The notes beneath the pieces are model-generated. The model worked only from the letters and a program-made list of their open reading frames with translations. It did no database searches and was not told the DNA's origin. Shown here piece after piece: positions 57,290 to 64,000 of a stretch of DNA of 64,000 nt (within the stretch, counting starts at the first letter, position 1; the number at the start of each line of letters is the position of its first letter). Location: positions 1 to 64,000 of the forward strand of contig NW_020194526.1 in assembly GCF_002865645.1 (NCBI RefSeq), written 5' to 3'. Origin of the DNA: Hyaloscypha bicolor E. Lineage: Eukaryota; Ascomycota; Leotiomycetes; Helotiales; Hyaloscyphaceae. The translations under genes and the position numbers were made by a program.

Positions 57290-58760
57290 CTATACGATTA
57301 GGTATTAATTAATAATCTAATTAATATTATACTAAGGGATTTTAGCCTACTCTTGCTCCGTAAAGGCTATTAGATTAGCTATATTCCACCCTTCCCTTCT
57401 TAGACGCTTCCGTATAGTAGCCTTAAGAATTAACTATATATATTTAATAGAATTAAGATCAGGGGAATTAGAAGGCCAGTTAATAAAGGGTATATTAGCT
57501 TACTTAATCCAGGCAGAGATAAGCTTAGATATATAGGATCTAGTATTATTTTACTAGTAGAAGTGTGACGGCTGGTGTCACATGGTTGGTTTCAGCTAAA
57601 GGGGTTGGTTTTAGCTAAGGTTCCAAGCTATGGTTCAAACCAAGCTCGCTTCCAAAGCTCGGCGTTTCAGTAGTCTTGGCCATACCTACTTATCCACTGC
57701 CACACCTCACTCCTGTCCTCCTTAGCTTTAAATTCTTAAGACATTGGAAATCATTGATCTTTGAGCCTCGTTCCATTGCTCTGTTCCTGCCGTTACAAGA
57801 AGACTGGCTACTAGTTCTGGTTATAGTCCTTTTTAGAAAGCTTTATACTTTTCTAGAAATTATAGAATACAGGAAAAATATAGTTAATATAGGCTTGGCT
57901 ATTTATATTTCCCTTGGAATTGCCTATTATATAGTAATTAAAATTAATTAGCTCTATTTTCCTACTATAGGTAATTACTACCTATATTATTATTCCCTCT
58001 AGTTTCTTGAATTTAGGCTAAAAGTACTTGTTTAGATACTTCTTACTAGCTTTATAAATTATATAGAAGGATATATTACTATTCTATATAGTAGTTTTAT
58101 TAGAAAAGATTATCCGTTTTTACTTTTCTCTCTAATATTAATATTTTAAAGCAAATTCCAGTTATTTAAGCTTCTGAATAGAAGAGAGGTAGGGCTTTAT
58201 ACAAGTAATATAGTAGCTATATCCCTTAGAATAAAGAATCCTTTATACTATATATTCAGAAATCGAAAGGCTAAGGTATTTAGGGATTTCCTTAAATACT
58301 ATTTAATAAGTAAAGGCCCTACCGGTAGTAATAAAGTTAAGAACCTGGAATTTAATTAGGTAATTATTATATCTATAGGACTAATATATATACCGGAAAA
58401 TAGAGAAGTAAGCTAGGATATACTAAACTATAGACCGGAAGAGTAAAAAGAGCCTTGCTAGCTTATAAATCAAATAATTACTAAGCCAGTAAAGAGTATA
58501 AATCTTAATACAAGTTTTATAGCTTATATATTTAGCTTACTGGAAACCAGAGGGGCTAGTAGAAGGATAATTAGGGCCTTAATTAGCTGGTTTAGTAGTA
58601 GGGAGCCTATTATAGCAAACTAGGCCAGTTTCGTTCTGGAAAATAAGCTTCTCCTATATACTAGCTTTAGTAGCCTTAGTTAAAATAGTAGCCTTAAAGG
58701 AAAAAGAGATATTCTACTATATATAGTTTTCAGGCTCTATATTAGGCTGGATATATAGAA
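57290..58760 (-). pseudogene. Tc1-type transposase, catalytic residues mutated
   Basis: Minus-strand frame with the Tc1 blocks KPYLSSIQKLK, RIIFSNKTTI, GIIIQVVITYSRK, NNTRSYISKLISAWIK and NIPFINWPSNSPDLNSIKYI. In the family the catalytic acids are in FSDET, DNxR and SPDLNPIE. Here they read Asn (NKT), Asn (NNTRS) and Lys (NSIKYI), all explained by G-to-A on the coding strand. In addition, stops replace Gln/Trp codons and the solo LTR separates the second block from the first. Non-functional. Confidence 0.75.
57564..57797 (+). mobile_element. solo LTR, 234 bp, with 5-bp duplication AGAAG
   Basis: Runs TGTGACGGCTGGTGTCACA to CTGCCGTTACA, bracketed by AGAAG at 57,559-57,563 and 57,798-57,802. 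Related to the solo LTR at 42,444-42,654 in the opposite orientation. It interrupts the Tc1-like transposase just upstream of its NNTRS codons. No internal retroelement sequence. Confidence 0.87.
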
Positions 58761-59137
58761 AGAAGGGCTCTTAATAGTATAGTATAAAGGGTAGAAGATC
58801 TGGTATTTCTATACCAGGAGCTAGAGGCTGAGGGAGAGGAGCTAGAGTAGCTAGTATAGAAGCTTCCCAAAGTAGTATATAAAGTATAGTAAAGCCTTAT
58901 AGGTATAAAATAGGGCCTTCTGATTAGCTAAAATAAGGAAGAAGTAATTAAAAATTAAGTGAAACTAATCGATTTGTCTACCAGAAGAAAGTACAAGGTT
59001 TGTTTATTATTTATTTATTTACTTAATAAAATTAAGGCTTATATATCTTGTAAAATTAGGTATATGTGGATATACCCCCTATAAACTTAAAATATAATCT
59101 GCGACAGGCGTCCAATCCGATGTGTCTATCCTCTTTA

Positions 59138-60301
59138 CCTTTGCTTAAAAACTTATTAGTTATCTATCGCCTTTCGCCCTGAGCCAGGCCCCCTTGCTAG
59201 CGTGGACTATGTCTCGCCAGACGAAGGGATACGAGAAATTAGTGACGAAAGTCAGGCTGTTGCGGAGACCCGGCAGCCCAAAAAAGCCGCAATAGGAGAT
59301 GGAATCAGTGCTAGAGATTGCCATATATCGGTGAGACTCCCTATCTAATTGAGCTTGGACTTGGCCAAGAACTTCAATACGTACCGGTACTCTGGACAGG
59401 CTGGTAATCAACTGCTCACGTGATCCACAGTGATTAATATCGCCCTCGAGACATTATTTTTATTGTTTAAGAGAAGAAAGGGAAGTTAAAGACCATTTGA
59501 CCACTATCGAGAACAACTTCTATTAAATAATCAATGACCTGTTTTGAGTCATGGTGGGTATCACGTGACAGCTACATGAGGCTGGGACTGCCCCCGATAA
59601 CTTGGACTTTGCCGAAGAGGCGGGAAATAAAGTGCTTTGTGAGGGCTGCCGTTACAACCCCCAAAACCTCCAATTGAGACGCAGCATTCCTTACACCATG
59701 TGACCGTTCCGTGGGGTTGGGGTTGTGACTTATGGGCAAATTCTCGCTATCGTTGTCCCACGCTCACTAACCTGGTCCAGAAAATGGTTGTCCTCTGCGG
59801 TAGCTTACCGCTGTGGCGTGTGCATATCGGGATAAAAAATTTGCACAAATAACGAGGCTCCTTTCAATCCCCCTTGCGGCACATCCAGTGAGACAACGGG
59901 GACTACTGACGACGACTTTTTAAGTATTTCATCCAAAGATGCGATTGCACGGTACTCTCCCCTGGCAGCATGGCGGGATGGGGGAGACAAATTCGCTAAT
60001 AGCTTCAGATGCAAGGGCGAGGTTTAACAGCAGGTACGACTCGGAGTCTGCTGGTTGTCTCCTTGAAGTTCCTGAAGCGTGAACCACTTCACGCCGGGAA
60101 ACCCCCAAGTGCTAAGACCTGCCATATCTTGTCATATTTGGTGGGCCAGCGCTCTACTCACAGCTCAGATCTCGAGTCAGGGCGGCTTGCAGCATACCGA
60201 GGGGACGGTTCTCAACGTTGGGTCTCCTGATCTTCCGCCCCACCTTTGATATTTAGCTGGGAGAACTCGTCCCAATTCAGTCCCGAAAGCATGGATTAAA
60301 A
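59138..60301. other. unique-looking spacer between two Tc1-like copies
   Basis: 1.16 kb of GC-normal DNA between the complete Tc1-like element and the inverted partial copy. Contains a CACGTG at 59,564-59,569 and overlapping short frames in both strands, none of which resembles a known family. Confidence 0.4.
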
Positions 60302-60303
60302 TA

Positions 60304-60751
60304 AAGAGAATGGACACATCGGATTGGACGCCTGTTGCAGATCATATCTTAAGTTTATAGGGGGTATATCTACATATACCTAATTTTACAGGATATATAA
60401 GTCTTAATTTTACTAAGTAAATAAATAAATAATAAACAAACCTTGCACTTTCTTCTAGTAGACAAATCAATTAGTTTCACTTAATTTTTAATTACTTCTT
60501 CCTTATTTTAGCTAATTAGAAGGCCCTATTTCACACCTGTAAGGCTTTACTATACCTTATATACTACCTTGGGAAGCTTCTATACTAGCTACTCTAGCTC
60601 CTCCCCCTTAGCCTTTAGCTTCTGGTATAGAAATACTAGGTCTTCTACCCTTTATACTATACTATTAAGAGCCCTTCTTTCTATATATCCAGCCTAATAT
60701 AGAGCCTGAAGACTATATATAGTAGAATACCTCTTTTTCCTCTGAGGCTAC
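60304..60751. mobile_element. partial Tc1-like copy, inverted, truncated
   Basis: Begins AAGAGAATGGACACATCGG after TA (60,302-03) and runs parallel to the reverse complement of 58,690-59,135, for example GGATATATAAGTCTTAATTTT and GTAGACAAATCAATTAG. It stops at GAGGCTAC where the LTR at 60,752 starts. The remainder of the transposon is not present downstream. Confidence 0.8.
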
Positions 60752-61054
60752 TGTGGTACAGCAGGCCGTACTCGTCAAAAATCGTATTGTTTTGGCGGTT
60801 TTGAGGTTTAGGTCACATGGCAAAGGCCGCAGCCTTTTGCACGTGACTTGCGGAAATCACATAAGAAAGCTGGTTTTTCTATAGACTTAGACAAGAATCC
60901 TTTATATACATTCAATCAATTGAGCTTTTGCATACTATATACTATTTATACTTTACTATTTACGCTTTTGATTTATTATTTTGCTATCAAGTTACGTTTT
61001 GTACTCTGGTATACTTTATATGGGTTTTTGTCTTGTTACAGTTTCCCTCCCACA
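60752..61054 (+). mobile_element. intact 303-bp LTR (TGTGG...CCACA)
   Basis: Perfect 5-bp terminal inverted repeats TGTGG/CCACA and a 303-bp length identical to the damaged copy at 7,992-8,294. Contains GTCACATGGCAAAGGCC and TTTGCACGTGACTTG. The flanking 5-mers do not match (GCTAC before, TATTT after), so it is not a clean solo LTR; it may be the 5' LTR of the retroelement remnant that follows, or a truncated insertion in the Tc1 copy. Confidence 0.75.
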
Positions 61055-64000
61055 TATTTTATAGTAAGTAATGCAGGAAGGATAGAAACTTTGCAGTTAA
61101 GGTAATACTCTTATAAAGTTCTGAAGGGTGTTTATAAGGCGGATTATTAGCTTAGCAAGTTAGGGGAAAAGAAAGGGCTATTATAATATCTTAAGCCTAA
61201 GGCCAAAATATTAAAAATATACGAGTATTAATTTTAGTATCTTATATTAATTTCCGATATATCCAGTAACTTGGATATAGGTCAGCTGCAAGATATAATT
61301 ACTAGTATAGTATATAGGGGTAGTAGAAATAGAGGCTAACTATAGAAGGAAAAGAAGTAGAAGAAATAGAATAAGAAAAATTATACTAAAATAGTATAAG
61401 TTAGACCTTAGTTAGAAACAGACTTTAGTACTCGGAAATAAAGTTATACTATTAATTTATATATTACTTTTAGTTATAGTAAAAACGGGAATAGAGATAG
61501 TATTAATTTTAGTAAAAAAGCTTATTCCTAAATCCGGAAAAGATATCTAAAAGAGAAAATATCCTTAAATTTAAGTAGAATAGTAAACTGGAATTAGAAA
61601 TAAGAATTAAAAAGAAATCGGAAATAAGAAATTATATAGATAAACTAGAGAAGCTTCTAGAGAAAGAAATAGATACCAAGTAAAGAAATAAAAGAGAATT
61701 CAGAAAAGTCAGAAAAATTAGTAAAATTATTTTTATTATTTTTATTATTACTTTTAATAATATTAATAAATATATCTAGTTCGGTAAAATTAAGGGAAAA
61801 TATTATAGGTATTAAACTAATAGAATAGGAAAGAGAATATAAGTAATAGAAATAAAACAGGAAAAGCTACTATTTTATTACTACTAATACTAAAACTCGA
61901 ACCTTAACTATATTTATTATTATTAACCGGTTTCTCTCTAATTCCGGTTCCTAAATTAAAAGATATATTTAAATAGGAAATTAGCCTTTTAGGAATATTA
62001 TTAATAAAAGTCTCAGGTATAGAAACTCTATAATTAGCTATAGAAGAAGTTATTGAGATTAATATAGCTAAGAATAAGTATATACTAATACCGGGTTTGA
62101 ACCTGCTACTTATAGGAGCTCCTAAAATACTATAGTTTTAGGAAAGCAATATCTTTATATTCTTGAAATAGTATATAGATATATATAAGAACTATTATAT
62201 TTCCGATAATACTAAAAGAGAGAGAATTATCTATTATATCTTACCTATTTATAAGAATTAGATTAAGGCTATATTAGAATACTATACTAATAACCCAGAA
62301 GATTATTAGGAAACCAAGTTCTTTAAAGCCTTACTAAAGAAATTCCGAGAATATAACTGGGAAATACTTAAAATTAGCTATAACTTTCTTAATTAGATTA
62401 TTATATAAATCCAGAATAAAAGAATCTCTTCCAAGTCTTATATTAATATATTTAATAGAATATTAAAGAAATTACTAAAGAAAAAAAAGATAGATAAAAT
62501 TACTTAATACCGAGAATTTATAGGGAAATTATTTATTTTAGTAAGAGATTATATTTTTAAGAATATAAACTTTAAGTCTATAAATATTTCTATCTATAAA
62601 TATAGTAAAATATATAAGAAAGTAGTAATATCTTATTAGTATAAAAAGAAGAAATACTATTTTAATATTACTAATAATCCAGATATATCTAGACTTAGAT
62701 AAGAATACTTGGATATAGTAGTTTATAATATAGTTCCTAAACTAGAAAACAATTATTCTTTACTAGTTCCTCCTATTATACTTCCTAAAGCTACTATAGG
62801 TATAAGTAAAAAGAGGATCTAGCCTATAGCTAATTATATAAAGCCTACCAAAAGTAGTAAACCTAAAGGAAATAATATTAACTAGCTAGTAAAAAGTCTA
62901 GAAAAACTATTTATTACTATTATAACTCAAGAGAATCTATAGAGATAATTTAATATAGCTACTATTATAATTCGAGAGAATATCTATAACCTGCTTATAT
63001 AACCCAGTTAACTATAGTAGATATAGCTAATATAATAGTATTAGTAGCCTAGTAGGTATAATTCGGGTTTTCGGAAAGAATATACTAGAATTTATAATAG
63101 AGGATATAGAAAATACTATAGTAGCTATAATAGTTAAGCTAGATTAGGTAAAGAGTCTAGATAACTATATTCTAGAGGAAGTTAGTCTCAAGTATAATTA
63201 GAAAATATTACTTAAGTTAATATAATCTATAGTATAGACCTAGAACTAAGAGAATAAATTTACTATAGATACTATAGCAGGGATAAGAATAATAATATTA
63301 ACCCAGAATATATCTATATCTCTTGGTTCTATTACCTACTAATAGAAGAACTTATAAATTATAGATATATTTACTAATTTAATAGAAAGTAATATAAAGG
63401 GCCCTTTAAATCTGGATAAGAAAATATCTCCTTCTTTTTTACTAGTAAGTACTAGTAGTTTAATTAAATTATTTCCCAAGTTAGAGGAAAAGAATTTGAC
63501 TATAACTTGAATACTTGGCCCAAAAATATCCAGAAATTAACAGGAAATATCCAGTTTACTAGATAAGAAAAAGAAAAGGAAACTAGCTAACCGGAATCTA
63601 TATATAGAAGCAAGTAAGTTATATCTAGAAAATCTAAATAGCCGCTTTACCTTAGAGGAAATTATATTAGAATTACTAATACTTTAGGTTCTGGAATTAA
63701 TAAATAGTATTAAGATTTGGCTATAAATAGTATTTCTATTAATACTATAATAGGTTTCTTATTAAAGAAAAAGAGAAAAAAGGTAAAAATAGCTAAAGAG
63801 GTTTTCCGAAAATAAGCCAGAATAAAAAAAAAGCTATCCTATATAAGAGACTAGAAGAATATTATTTTAAAAAATAATAGATAGAGAGATAGTCTAGCTA
63901 AGGATATAGATATTAATAGTTCCGGAAATAAATAAGACAAATTAGGAACCTAGTATATATTTAATTATAATAAGTATAGAACTTCCGAAGTTAATAATAT
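61055..64000 (+). pseudogene. RIP-degraded retroelement interior with gag-like remnant
   Basis: Base composition falls to very AT-rich from about 61,150. A plus-strand frame near 62,090-62,940 still reads like a retroelement gag: KRERIIYYILPIYKN, KFFKALLKKFREYNWEILK, NKRISSKSYINIFNRILKKL, with stop codons at likely Gln and Trp positions. A Gly/Asn-rich segment follows near 63,050-63,200. No protease or reverse transcriptase is seen before the window ends. Gypsy-type assignment is a guess. It lies directly downstream of the LTR at 60,752 and could be its internal region. Confidence 0.55.

Larger units (their letters stand above)
57036..59135 (-). mobile_element. Tc1/mariner-like transposon with TA target duplication
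   Basis: The left end AAGAGGGTGGACACATCGG and the inverse right end AAGAGGATAGACACATCGG match through ATTGGACGCCTGT (about 32 bp). TA flanks each end (57,034-35 and 59,136-37). The interior carries a minus-strand transposase remnant with a solo LTR inserted in it. Inverted 450-bp end copy: see 60,304-60,751. Confidence 0.85.

Overview
The window looks like a piece of a filamentous ascomycete (Pezizomycotina) nuclear genome. The genes have many short introns with GT...AG borders, the protein families are typical of moulds (RBR ligase, Hsp70-like ATPase, CorA-like protein with a ubiquitin-like domain, LaeA-like methyltransferase, MFS sugar porter), and the repeats carry strong one-directional C-to-T and G-to-A decay, the signature of repeat-induced point mutation (RIP). 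The genus cannot be told from this sequence alone.

Layout. 1-20.7 kb is an extremely AT-rich, gene-free block of RIP-mutated retroelements. It holds an unrecognised decayed coding region ending in a mutated 303-bp LTR (7,992-8,294) and a Ty1/copia element (about 12.68-19.33 kb) whose protease, integrase, reverse transcriptase and RNase H can still be read through the damage. A 5'-part copy of the same element lies head to head with it (about 8.6-12.68 kb), making a giant inverted repeat. 20.7-29.1 kb is a GC-normal gene island: an RBR E3 ligase with two alternative last exons, a damaged coiled-coil gene on the minus strand and an Hsp70-like ATPase. 29.76-32.83 kb is a TA-flanked DNA element with another small DNA element inserted in its left terminal repeat. 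33.6-40.6 kb carries one very large CorA/ubiquitin-like gene cut by a single in-frame TAG. 41.7-43.0 kb is a secreted-hydrolase pseudogene truncated by a small DNA transposon that itself contains a solo LTR. 43.1-47.1 kb holds a methyltransferase and a convergent MFS transporter. 48.68-53.97 kb is a complete 5.3-kb terminal-inverted-repeat transposon with an integrase-core transposase gene and a second, unrecognised gene. 55.8-61.1 kb is a patchwork of small DNA elements, Tc1-like copies and LTRs, and 61.1-64 kb returns to an AT-rich RIP block with a gag-like remnant.

How it fits together. The host genes do not form an obvious pathway; the methyltransferase and sugar porter are merely adjacent. 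The dominant story is the mobile-element load and its inactivation. In the Tc1-like and integrase-core transposases several catalytic acidic residues read as Asn or Lys, exactly what G-to-A change gives, and a mutated and an unmutated LTR aligned without gaps provide a direct mutation record. The gene-like TAG in the CorA gene could be the same process reaching host DNA, or a real readthrough stop.

All functional calls rest on reading translated frames and remembered family motifs; no search was run.
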